This document shows positions 1-7,254 of a stretch of DNA of 39,426 bases, piece by piece. This DNA comes from an uncultured Verrucomicrobiota bacterium. GTDB taxonomy: Bacteria; Verrucomicrobiota; Verrucomicrobiia; Limisphaerales; UBA8199. Every line of letters starts with the position of its first letter. Position 1 is the first letter of the stretch. The DNA lies in the NCBI GenBank assembly GCA_903873945.1, contig CAIQQM010000184.1, positions 1-39,426 on the forward strand, written 5' to 3'. The position numbers were made by a program, and so were the translations under genes. The notes under the pieces are model-generated. The model made no database searches, was not told the origin of the DNA, and saw nothing but the letters and a program-made list of their open reading frames with translations.

Positions 1-306
1 GACCTTGTTGGTTTCCGTCCAAGGGGACGGCTCGATCTCGGCTTCGAAGAGGAAGTGCTCCGTCAAGGGCGCAAAATGGTTGCAGATGAAATTCTGAACT
101 GAGGGCTCAAGCTGGAGTTGGTTTCCATCCTTGGTGCAGATCACCGTCTGTCCGGTGACTCGATCCCGCGTGATGTAGGCGAATGATCCGTCGAATTTCG
201 GCTCGGCCATGACCTTCCCGACCTTGAGCTTCACAATGTCCTCGGGCCGGCGGATGGTTTCGTTGAGCTCCTGCGCCTTAGGCCTGATGGCGTTGGGGTT
301 CTTCAT
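1..306 (-). CDS. Partial ATP-dependent DNA ligase-like adenylation domain protein (N-terminus only)
   Basis: The first 102 codons, read from an ATG at 306 down to the window edge, are open without a stop. The translation contains AEPKFDGSF at about residues 47-55. This fits nucleotidyltransferase motif I (K-x-D-G, with the lysine that becomes adenylated). It is followed by VICTKDGN (motif II-like) and then FLFEAEIEP (motif III-like, family pattern E-x-E). This order and spacing are those of the adenylation domain of ATP-dependent DNA ligases and related nucleotidyltransferases. The lysine would carry AMP from ATP before nick sealing. The short N-terminal arm suggests a minimal ligase without a DNA-binding domain in front. 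The OB-fold and the rest are outside the window. No strong ribosome-binding site is visible. A protein that kept the fold but lost activity cannot be excluded. Confidence 0.6.
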   Translation of the reverse strand, partial: MKNPNAIRPKAQELNETIRRPEDIVKLKVGKVMAEPKFDGSFAYITRDRVTGQTVICTKDGNQLQLEPSVQNFICNHFAPLTEHFLFEAEIEPSPWTETNKV

Positions 307-446
307 TCGTGGCGGCTATGAATTTTGGCCGTAGGCTTTCCTTCGGCCTTCCTCTTCCTGGCCGAACGGTTAACGGCCGAAGCCGCCCATGCCGGACGGC
401 GCCGTGAGCTTGTTCCCCACCTGGCGAACGAACAACAACTGGGTCT

Positions 447-1001
447 TTATCTTGCCTGTTCGGCTTTCAGCAAGGTGCTCCGGTCCCAATCAAAGCTGAC
501 GGTTGCCGGCACCGTGTAATTGTAAGAAGCCTGGACCACGCCGTTCGTGTCGAGCGCTTTGAGCGCAATGATGCTGTTGAACTTTCCATGGGCGTAGACC
601 CCGGTCACCACGTAATCAGCCTTGGCTTCCTGGGCGATTTTCTTGGCATCGCGCGACAGAGTAAATTCGTCTGGTCTTTTGGAGTTCCGAGCGGGCGGAT
701 CCCCGGGCGTCCGCATGCGCACATCAACCACGTGAAATCCTCTTTTGGCCAGACATCCGGCAACCTGTTCGGCGGCGATCCGTCCGAATCCATCCGTTTG
801 GTTCAGGTCATTCGCCGTCTGGAAGCTCGTGACGACCACGACCGCCTTGGGATTCTTGTGGCTCATCTCGACGGCGAGTTTGTTGCCGACATCCTGGGTG
901 CGGTCGAATACCGCGCGTTCGTCCTCATCCTGCAGATGGGTGGTACTGCATCCGACCAGACAGGCCGCTGCCGCGAGGCTTACCAGTAGTTGCGTCTTCA
1001 T
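447..1001 (-). CDS. FlgO-family outer-membrane lipoprotein
   Basis: This 184-residue protein starts with a lipoprotein signal peptide (MKTQLLVSLAAAACLVGC). The lipobox LVGC puts the lipid-modified cysteine at residue 18. The mature part has the FlgO-domain pattern: a stretch like AVVVVTSFQTANDL, then FGRIAAEQVAGCLAKRGFHVVDVRMR, then a C-terminal part with YVVTGVYAHG and a beta-rich end. FlgO proteins were first described as flagellum-associated outer-membrane lipoproteins in Vibrio. The domain is much wider spread, and no flagellar gene is visible here, so a motility role should not be assumed. It is likely anchored to the outer membrane, facing the periplasm. It stands alone and does not appear to belong to the defence-like clusters. 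Confidence 0.7.
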   Translation of the reverse strand: MKTQLLVSLAAAACLVGCSTTHLQDEDERAVFDRTQDVGNKLAVEMSHKNPKAVVVVTSFQTANDLNQTDGFGRIAAEQVAGCLAKRGFHVVDVRMRTPGDPPARNSKRPDEFTLSRDAKKIAQEAKADYVVTGVYAHGKFNSIIALKALDTNGVVQASYNYTVPATVSFDWDRSTLLKAEQAR

Positions 1002-1043
1002 AATTCAGTGTTTGATCTATTTCCGCTCAGAACGGTATTCACT

Positions 1044-1049
1044 ATTATA
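1044..1049 (-). promoter_or_regulatory. Candidate -10 box for the FlgO-family gene
   Basis: On the minus strand this is an exact TATAAT, about 43 bp upstream of the ATG at 1001. No convincing -35 hexamer lies 16-18 bp further upstream, so the call rests on the -10 match and its position only. Confidence 0.3.
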
Positions 1050-1050
1050 A

Positions 1051-1124
1051 AGCCCTGTCTGGCGTCTTGAGGTTAATTCTGCGTTGGAAGGGACATGCCA
1101 GACCCTAAACCGGGCTGCTTTTTT
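1051..1124. terminator. Interrupted inverted repeat with T-runs, possible bidirectional terminator
   Basis: AGCCC (1051-1055) and GTCTGGC (1057-1063) pair with GCCAGAC (1097-1103) and GGGCT (1112-1116). This leaves a loop of about 33 nt and an asymmetric bulge. On the plus strand the repeat is followed by six Ts (1119-1124). On the minus strand it is followed by TTATAA. It lies between the end of the jetD remnant and the start of the FlgO-family gene, where a terminator for minus-strand read-through would make sense. The large loop makes it a weak candidate. Confidence 0.3.
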
Positions 1125-1158
1125 CATCATTCGGACGAACCTGACGATTTGCTTCGGG

Positions 1159-1995
1159 TCACCCGGGTAGAGCGTTCAGTGCGGGAATTATCACCTCTCG
1201 AGGGATCCTCCCCTGTTCGAGTCGCGAGTGGCCGTAAGCGCATTGTTCCCAAAGTGCTTTCTCTGTCGGAGTTAGGTGTGCTGCGACGAATTCGGGTGGG
1301 AGCGTCGCCTCGACGTTTTCAATGGCGACTTGGTCGCGACATCGAGCCAGCGTCTCATCGTTCATGAGGCAACTAAGCACCTTCGGCAGGTGACTGCGGA
1401 TGGAGGCGAGAATCTCGAAGCCGTGCTGATCGATGTCCCCCCAGTAGCAGGTCTGCGTTGCGTGCAGCTTGTCGATCCGGGCGAGCCGGGTGACGGCGTA
1501 GCCTTTGCCGAGCAGAGCGAGGCATCCTGGCAGGTCCGGCAGCGTCAACAGGCTGGTTCTATTCTCGGTGATCAGAACCCATGTCGGAGTCGTAAACGCA
1601 CACCGATTCCACTCCTTCACGGGGGCGAGCATGTGTTGGGGTAAGTGCGGGGCGAGCGCAGGGTCAAGGAACCGACCCTCAACCAGCTCGGATGAGGAGC
1701 GAAGGCCGAGACGATCCTGCCAGTTAGTGTAGGGCTCGTTGAGCGTTTCCGGCGCTAGCTGCGCCAGAATCTCGATGATGGGCCTATGGTTTTGTTCCAG
1801 GAATTTTGTATGCAGGCCAAGCGATAGTTCACGGGGGTAAACCCATGGCTTGGGATGCTGGATGAAGTGGTGGACGACCCTCGTTATAGCGAGCCAGGCT
1901 GCGGGGTCGCCTACGGACAGAAGTTGAAGACGGGTGGCGGTCCACGGACGAGCTGTCGGGAACTCACGGGTGACAATGTTAGCGTGCTCGAGCCA
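1159..1995 (-). pseudogene. jetD: Truncated Wadjet JetD-like nuclease subunit (DUF3322/DUF2220), 5' end missing
   Basis: The frame ending at 1159 is open upstream to a TAG at 2062-2064. Hand translation beyond the first ATG (1632) gives family-like sequence: AWLAITRVVHHFIQHP, then PRELSLGLHTKFLEQNHRPI. This matches the conserved JetD segment before the toprim-like domain (T-K-F-I/L-E-x-H/N-R). After it come VLITENRTSL (catalytic-Glu region), GKGYAVTRLARI, YWGDIDQHGFEIL (metal-binding D-x-D) and the C-terminal RLEQGRIP. JetD is the plasmid-cleaving subunit of the Wadjet (JetABCD) SMC-like system. The N-terminal DNA-binding half is missing: recognisable sequence stops near 1995, where another gene's remnant takes over on the opposite strand. 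No jetA, jetB or jetC lies in the window. The ATG at 1632 could yield a 157-aa toprim fragment, but it is probably non-functional. Confidence 0.75.
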
Positions 1996-2211
1996 CAGGA
2001 CGTGAAGGTCATTTTCGACCCCGTCGAATACGTCGTTCTCGATGGAATGACTAATAACGCTCTACGCCAGGTTCTGCTCATGAGTGAGCAACTTGCCAAT
2101 CTCAAGCAGGAGCGCATACAAACCTCCATCCAGGAAACCCTCACGAAAGGCAACGTCGAGTTCGCAACCCTGCGGATCACCGAAGAGGGAAACATCGAAA
2201 TGGAGAGCTAA
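1981..2211 (+). pseudogene. C-terminal remnant of a Holliday-junction-resolvase-like endonuclease (COG4741-like)
   Basis: This plus-strand frame ends in TAA at 2209-2211. From about codon LEPQDVKVIFDPVEYVVLDGM onward it reads like the nuclease-core C-terminus of the predicted endonuclease family related to archaeal Holliday junction resolvases (family pattern: PxDVRFIFDPVDFVVFDGL, then a lysine- and glutamine-rich helix, then a closing beta strand such as VEFATLRITEEGNIE). The frame stays open further upstream to 1855, but there it lies antisense to well-conserved JetD sequence and does not look like protein. I therefore take the real remnant to begin near 1981. The N-terminal transmembrane/coiled-coil part typical of the family is missing. 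Confidence 0.5.
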
Positions 2212-2221
2212 CGGTACTCGA

Positions 2222-4375
2222 TCAAGTCGGCGCTCGATACTTGTGGTCGTCCCCAGCCAACTCACGCTCAAGCTTGGACCGGGGGGAGAGATTGATGCGA
2301 TAGCGGCTTGGGTCGGAGATCTCCCGCTCCGCGCTAAGCCACCGCCCCGCCCCTAACAGAATGGCCATCATGTTTGCGCGCTTCTGCGCCTTCTCGAAGA
2401 TGACCTGGTCGTAGGTCTCAGCCGTGTACACGTCGATAACGTGCACACTTCGGAATGGCGACCCCACTCGGTGAACTCGCCCGATTCGCTGTTCACGATG
2501 AGCAGGATTCCAAACTGGATCGAGCAGAACCACGACATTGCACGCGTGATGCAGGTCGATGGATTCTTGAGCCTTCTTGCTGCACAGAAGCACCCACGGC
2601 GTACCCGGCATATTGAATCGGGCGATTGTCGAATCGTCGCCTCGCTCACCATCAAAAATCTCCACAGCTCGGATCGGCCTGCGTCCGCGAAACGCGTCGC
2701 CCAGGCCATTGCGCAAGTCTTCGATCGCGCCGGCCCACCACCGCCTCGCGCGATTCTCTATATAGTCCCAACTTGCGCCCTCCGGCACTGCTCCCGCAAT
2801 CATTCGCAAAATTGCATGCTCTTCGGCTGCCGAGCGCAACTGAACACCCTTCCGATGTAACCGTTTCCCGCGATGGAAGCGTGCGACTAGCCGATCGGCT
2901 GTTCGGCGCGCGAGCTTTTCCCGTGTTGCTAGCCGCTCGTGGAGTAACTCCCTCACCAGCGTCAGAGTCTCCGCTCGTTCGGAGAACACCAAAACCTTTC
3001 TTCCCTTCCCGACCAGGTCGGCAATCCGTTTAACCGCCTCGAGTACCTTCGGTGAGTCATGCCCGCAATCCTTGATCAGGCGACTGGCTAGCCTGCTCCA
3101 CACGGCCGCCTCCCCGGCCTCCTCTCCGAGCGGGCTTTCCTTGAATGACCGGCGAGCGGCGCGCCACGAAGAACAGAGCCCCGCGCGCCGGCTCGCTATG
3201 TGTGTCCGATGACCAAGCTGTAGAAGTGCTGCGATTGCTCGCTCTAGCGACAGCGACGCCGCATAACCCGTGCTCATATCAGCGGGAATCTCCCAGATCT
3301 CCGACTTGCGCCGCAGCGTCGCGCTTTCCTCCGCCCAGCTCCTTCTCACTATCCAACGGCGCAGCCGCCGCTCGAGGTCCCGAAGCCGTTCATAGTCTTC
3401 TCCGGCATCGACGGCGCGCTCAAAACCCCGAAGATCAAGCTGCTTGACGCTTTGCTCAAGCTTCGCTTGATCGCATCCTTTAGCGAGCGAAAACATCATC
3501 AGGAGGTGCTCAAGCTGTCGGCACTCAAGGGCAAAGGGCGTGGCGGTCACATACAGGATCTTCCGCGTACGATTGTGCAGCAACAATTTCATCGCGGTTT
3601 GCCGTCCCTGCGCATCCAGACGGTGAGCTTCATCGACGATGACCAGATCGAAGGGAACCGACCTTCCACCGTAGCCGCCCGTCGTACCCCAGTGTAATTC
3701 GAGGTCCTTGAGCGAACGCGTGGCCTCGTCCGAGTCCTTCCAGCAGCGGTTCTCCAAATCAAAGTGCTCTTTCCAGAACCGCTTCGCTTCCCCACCAGGA
3801 ATTCGCCGACCCAGCTTCTCCGTTCGAATCCTCAAATCAATAGCGAGCTGGCGCATCAGCGCTCGCCTGAGCGCGCTCGTAAACCTCGTCCCTGGTCGGT
3901 GGCCCGCCTTGAACAACCACTGCCCAATCGAAGCTCGCACCCGAGCCCAGTCATCAAGTCCGAATTTCTTCAAGGTCTCATATGAACCGATAACAAGTCG
4001 CTTCGACTTATCCTCCGCCAGTTTGCGGTATTGCTCAAAATACCAGGCGTGACACGCCTCAGGACGCTCCAGCCCGGTACGGAATGTCGTTTCTTTCCAG
4101 CGGCGTAGCCAGACACCCATCATGAACTGATTGTTCGTCAGCACCAGCACGCGCGCTTTCGGCTGTTCCGCAAGGAGCCACGCGGCCACCCCAAACGCCA
4201 CATACGTTTTCCCGAGACCTACCTCGTCGGCTAGGATTACGCCAGGCTCGTTTAGTCCGTACAGGCGGCGCAGCACTGCCGAAGCGGCGAGATACTGGCT
4301 GTCGAAGATACGCTGGCCCGCGGCTTTCCGATCGCCGAGTGTGAACCGTCCCCGCAGATCGAATGGCCCCTTCAC
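2222..4375 (-). CDS. SNF2-like DEAH helicase, last gene of the left cluster
   Basis: This 717-aa superfamily-2 helicase has Walker A ADEVGLGKT at about residues 49-57, VDEAH at about 243-247, the motif III-like VTATP soon after, and a C-terminal RecA domain ending in NPAHREQRIGRVHRVGSP (motif VI arginines, about residues 620-640). The DEVGLGKT form and the QRIGRxHRxG motif are typical of SNF2/RapA-like enzymes, which usually translocate on double-stranded DNA rather than unwind it. The start is a GTG whose GTGA overlaps the TGA of the phosphodiesterase gene, so the two are translationally coupled. AGGTGG lies just upstream. No accessory nuclease domain is evident. The region between the two RecA lobes is long, arginine-rich and of unknown function. 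It is the third SNF2-like enzyme of the operon and probably works with the PLD protein. Confidence 0.85.
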   Translation of the reverse strand: MKGPFDLRGRFTLGDRKAAGQRIFDSQYLAASAVLRRLYGLNEPGVILADEVGLGKTYVAFGVAAWLLAEQPKARVLVLTNNQFMMGVWLRRWKETTFRTGLERPEACHAWYFEQYRKLAEDKSKRLVIGSYETLKKFGLDDWARVRASIGQWLFKAGHRPGTRFTSALRRALMRQLAIDLRIRTEKLGRRIPGGEAKRFWKEHFDLENRCWKDSDEATRSLKDLELHWGTTGGYGGRSVPFDLVIVDEAHRLDAQGRQTAMKLLLHNRTRKILYVTATPFALECRQLEHLLMMFSLAKGCDQAKLEQSVKQLDLRGFERAVDAGEDYERLRDLERRLRRWIVRRSWAEESATLRRKSEIWEIPADMSTGYAASLSLERAIAALLQLGHRTHIASRRAGLCSSWRAARRSFKESPLGEEAGEAAVWSRLASRLIKDCGHDSPKVLEAVKRIADLVGKGRKVLVFSERAETLTLVRELLHERLATREKLARRTADRLVARFHRGKRLHRKGVQLRSAAEEHAILRMIAGAVPEGASWDYIENRARRWWAGAIEDLRNGLGDAFRGRRPIRAVEIFDGERGDDSTIARFNMPGTPWVLLCSKKAQESIDLHHACNVVVLLDPVWNPAHREQRIGRVHRVGSPFRSVHVIDVYTAETYDQVIFEKAQKRANMMAILLGAGRWLSAEREISDPSRYRINLSPRSKLERELAGDDHKYRAPT

Positions 4376-6105
4376 GGCGCCACCTCACGGCATACCCGAA
4401 GCGCGGTATCACGGATATGCTGTGGCAACCTGCGCGTCACGAGCAATCGCTTCAATCTCTTCCGCGCCTCCACGATTTCGCTTGTTCTAGGCCGGGGGGC
4501 GCTGGCAACGACTCGTGCCACTTCGACACGTACCCAATATCGCCACAGTGCTTCGCGCGCTGGGAGCCCAACACAGCAAGGGTCGTGCGCCCGAGCGATT
4601 CGGATCAGCAAAGCGACAGTCGCGAGGCGTTGCGGCGGTTCCTCCTCGAGCTGCCGCCGCGCGCTCGCCATCGCCCCTGCCAGTTTCCGAACGCGCTCGT
4701 ACAGCGGCTGTTCCGTCGTCGCTGCTCGGCCAGCCTCTTCCTGGGTCCGTCCTCGGCGTCCTGCGAGCAGCGGAGTGTCGAGCTCGGGCGCTGCAACCAA
4801 ACGCTCCAGCAAGCTATCACCGTTCGTGTCCGAACTGCCATCCCCGCGCCGGGCTCCTGGCAACTCCCGCGCAATTTCGATCGGAGCAAACGAGAACAGG
4901 CGCTCACCGACGGCTCGCGTTCTCAAAAACCAATCATTGCCGAGGCGAAATCCGGTAACCATGTTCTCCTTTGCGCGAAGAGTCTGAGCCTCATACCTTA
5001 CCTCGGTCCTCGCAGCGTCCGCTTGAAAACGCCACACGAGAGTCAGCGTGTCCTCGACCTGATCGAGACGCGCACACTGAAGCGGACTGCGCAACGTCAT
5101 CGGCTGCTTACTGGACGGCCTCTCAAACCGAACAGAGTTGGGGTCCAACGGGCGCTCAAACAGCCCCTGGCCGCTGATCCACCGCCCGACCTCCGACCGG
5201 GTGCTGTCCACAAACCATCCCGCTTCGACATTCTTACGAGTCATCCCAGCCCTCGTCGCATTCGCGGAACCGAAAAAGACACGAACCCGGTCTTTGCGGT
5301 AGAGCGCGATGAGTTTTGCATGCAACCTGCGCCCGCCGTCATCAGGATCGACTCCGTAGAGACGCAGCGGTTTACCAATGGCGCGCAAAACCCTCAGATC
5401 CACCTGCACCCTGGGTGCACGGTTCTTGGATGTCGCTCCCTCGACGGGAAGCACGAGTCTGACGGACGTCGGGGTCCGCTCTCTTACCAGGTCCGCCACA
5501 AAACCAAGATCATCGGGTTCTCCGGACTCCCGTGCGTCAAAGAACGGTGAGACAACCAGAAGTTCATCAACGCGCCCGCGCTTCAGCCGCTTTGCGAAGT
5601 TGGTCCCGAGGCTGCAAACGAATGAGCGTGATCGAAGGCGGTCAAGCCTGAGTAAAGCTCTGGAAAAAGTTCCGTCCAGCCGAGAGACCAGCGGTACAAT
5701 CCCCTCAGGTAAACCGGCTCGGTTCCATGACTCCTTGCCCACAACTTCAATTTGGCAGTACTGGCCCGCATTGGTGAGATTCCCGCTCCCGGCGAAAAGC
5801 AGGGTGGCCTCTCGGAACACGAGCAACGCCAACTTGGGATGAAATAACTCTGTTCCAGGCCACTTGGTCACCCAGGGACCAAGCCGGTGTCCCTGGTAGG
5901 ATCTCGCATCGCACACGACCAGCACCCCCACGCGCCGATCATCTTCTGCGAACTCACCGCACAATAATGGAAGGAACTGAGACGCAAACAGATTTGCGTC
6001 GAACGTATAGGTCGTGAATAGCGCGTAGAGCGGCCGGCCGTATTGCCGTACCGCTGTGGCCACCTCATCAAGCAGAGCGCCTGGCGAACGGAGTTGCATC
6101 GTCAT
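4372..6105 (-). CDS. Phospholipase D-family phosphodiesterase (probable nuclease)
   Basis: I start at the ATG at 6105 (577 aa) rather than the longer open frame. GGAGG stands 5 nt upstream, and the ATGA overlaps the stop of the previous gene. Two PLD half-motifs are visible: HPKLALLV...GSGNLT (His89, Lys91, GSGN at about 106-109) and LHAKLIALYRKDRVRVFFGSANATRAGM (about residues 258-285). In PLD phosphodiesterases the two HxK motifs form one active site that attacks phosphodiester bonds, which in defence contexts usually means DNA. The aspartate of the classic HKD is missing from the first motif, as in many divergent members. The C-terminal half (after about residue 300) is arginine-rich and matches nothing I recognise. 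A DrmC-like role (the PLD protein of DISARM) is an analogy based on family and context. Confidence 0.8.
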   Translation of the reverse strand: MTMQLRSPGALLDEVATAVRQYGRPLYALFTTYTFDANLFASQFLPLLCGEFAEDDRRVGVLVVCDARSYQGHRLGPWVTKWPGTELFHPKLALLVFREATLLFAGSGNLTNAGQYCQIEVVGKESWNRAGLPEGIVPLVSRLDGTFSRALLRLDRLRSRSFVCSLGTNFAKRLKRGRVDELLVVSPFFDARESGEPDDLGFVADLVRERTPTSVRLVLPVEGATSKNRAPRVQVDLRVLRAIGKPLRLYGVDPDDGGRRLHAKLIALYRKDRVRVFFGSANATRAGMTRKNVEAGWFVDSTRSEVGRWISGQGLFERPLDPNSVRFERPSSKQPMTLRSPLQCARLDQVEDTLTLVWRFQADAARTEVRYEAQTLRAKENMVTGFRLGNDWFLRTRAVGERLFSFAPIEIARELPGARRGDGSSDTNGDSLLERLVAAPELDTPLLAGRRGRTQEEAGRAATTEQPLYERVRKLAGAMASARRQLEEEPPQRLATVALLIRIARAHDPCCVGLPAREALWRYWVRVEVARVVASAPRPRTSEIVEARKRLKRLLVTRRLPQHIRDTALRVCREVAP

Positions 6106-7202
6106 TTCGGCCTCCACCCCGTTTTGTTGATCAGCCTGTGGGCGACGCCCCACCTCAGGTCCCAATCACTTTCGGGCGGAGGCAGTTTCATCTCGATGTC
6201 GGGACGAACCTGGACCCTCCCGTTGCTAAGTCGAACCCACGGGACGAGATGCCCACGCCGCTCCCAAATTTCGCTGTGGAGCTGGATCAACGCGCGCTTG
6301 GGACGCCGTCCGATTTCCGAGAGAAACCTGTCGAATGGCTCGCGAAACGCCTGCATCGTCGCCGAGCGAAACGCAACTTCTCGCCATGCGCGCTGGCGAA
6401 GGCGACCTGGCCGGACATCCGGCACGGACCCTCCCCTCGACCCGAGCAGCTCCCAGAAGGCACTCGTCGCTCGCCGGCAAAACATCGCCAAATCATTGCC
6501 GACCCTCGCGAGAATCTGCTTTTGGTTCGATGCCCCGAGGCGCGGAGCCGCTTTCCTCCACGCGGGCAACGGTCCCAGCGCCCTGATTCTTGCCGCCACA
6601 TCATGCATCTCGGCACGATTAAAAAGGCGTCCTCCCAGTTCCCTTAAAACGTTCCGGTTGAACCCCGCCTCTGCTCGCGTGAACGTGCGTTTGAGCCATC
6701 CGTACCCGCTGATTCCCCCGTTCCACCAAAACGGAACGCTGTCAATCAAAGCATGGGCACTATTGTCCTCCAACTTCAGCGACTCGCGCTTCACCAACCC
6801 CGCGTCTCGCAGCGAGCGCAGGTAGGCCCCGAGCAACCCCAATGACCGTTGATTGGAAATCAGCTTGAAATTCAAATCGGTGTTACCGGTATTGTAGTGT
6901 TCCCTGATGGCACCTACCCCGGAAAAACCACTGCAGCGTCCGCAGTGGAACCAGTTGAGCTTGAGCGCCTTCTCGAACGCCTCGAAATTCGACCATATCT
7001 CCCTATCAGTGGCTGCCTCTTCGCTGGCCCAGCGTAGACCGACCAGCACCCACAAGTAGTCCTCCGCATTTCGCGTCCGCCCCGAGAGCAGAGGCAACAG
7101 AACATCCGCTGCCGCTTCATGTATGCTCGAAAGCCCTAAAGGGTCCTGTTCGCGACCACGGCCAAACTCCGGTGGCTTCGACCAAAAGGCCTCGAATGTC
7201 AC
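6102..7202 (-). CDS. Unrecognised 366-aa protein of the helicase/PLD block
   Basis: I do not recognise a family. The start is a GTG preceded by GGGAGAGGGCAAGG, a good ribosome-binding region. The stop overlaps the next start as ATGA. The sequence is soluble, tryptophan- and arginine-rich, with no signal peptide or membrane segment. Notable parts are WFHCGRCSGFSG (about residues 82-93), a CxxC that could bind metal but lacks an obvious partner pair, and a conserved-looking SVPFWWNGGISGYGWLKRTF (about residues 160-179). The C-terminal half is basic with several R-R pairs, compatible with nucleic-acid binding. Its position between the DrmD-like helicase and the PLD protein, with coupled translation to the latter, suggests a structural or adaptor subunit of the same complex. 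Confidence 0.75.
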   Translation of the reverse strand: MTFEAFWSKPPEFGRGREQDPLGLSSIHEAAADVLLPLLSGRTRNAEDYLWVLVGLRWASEEAATDREIWSNFEAFEKALKLNWFHCGRCSGFSGVGAIREHYNTGNTDLNFKLISNQRSLGLLGAYLRSLRDAGLVKRESLKLEDNSAHALIDSVPFWWNGGISGYGWLKRTFTRAEAGFNRNVLRELGGRLFNRAEMHDVAARIRALGPLPAWRKAAPRLGASNQKQILARVGNDLAMFCRRATSAFWELLGSRGGSVPDVRPGRLRQRAWREVAFRSATMQAFREPFDRFLSEIGRRPKRALIQLHSEIWERRGHLVPWVRLSNGRVQVRPDIEMKLPPPESDWDLRWGVAHRLINKTGWRPK

Positions 7203-7254
7203 CCTTGCCCTCTCCCAATGAGGCTCCCCATTCGATTGGCTCTCTGGCAGCGCG

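Noticed and set aside
1855-1980. Upstream part of the plus-strand resolvase-like frame
   Set aside because: It lies antisense to well-conserved JetD sequence and its translation (RYSEPGCGVAYGQKLK) is not family-like.
2062-2271. 69-aa minus-strand frame directly upstream of, and in frame with, the jetD remnant, separated by one TAG
   Set aside because: It looked at first like a JetD N-terminus split by a nonsense codon, but its translation does not resemble DUF3322, and the opposite strand reads as resolvase-like protein over the same bases.
3815-3835. GTTCGAATCC-like string resembling a tRNA T-loop
   Set aside because: It lies inside the SNF2-like helicase coding sequence, and no acceptor or anticodon stem can be built around it.
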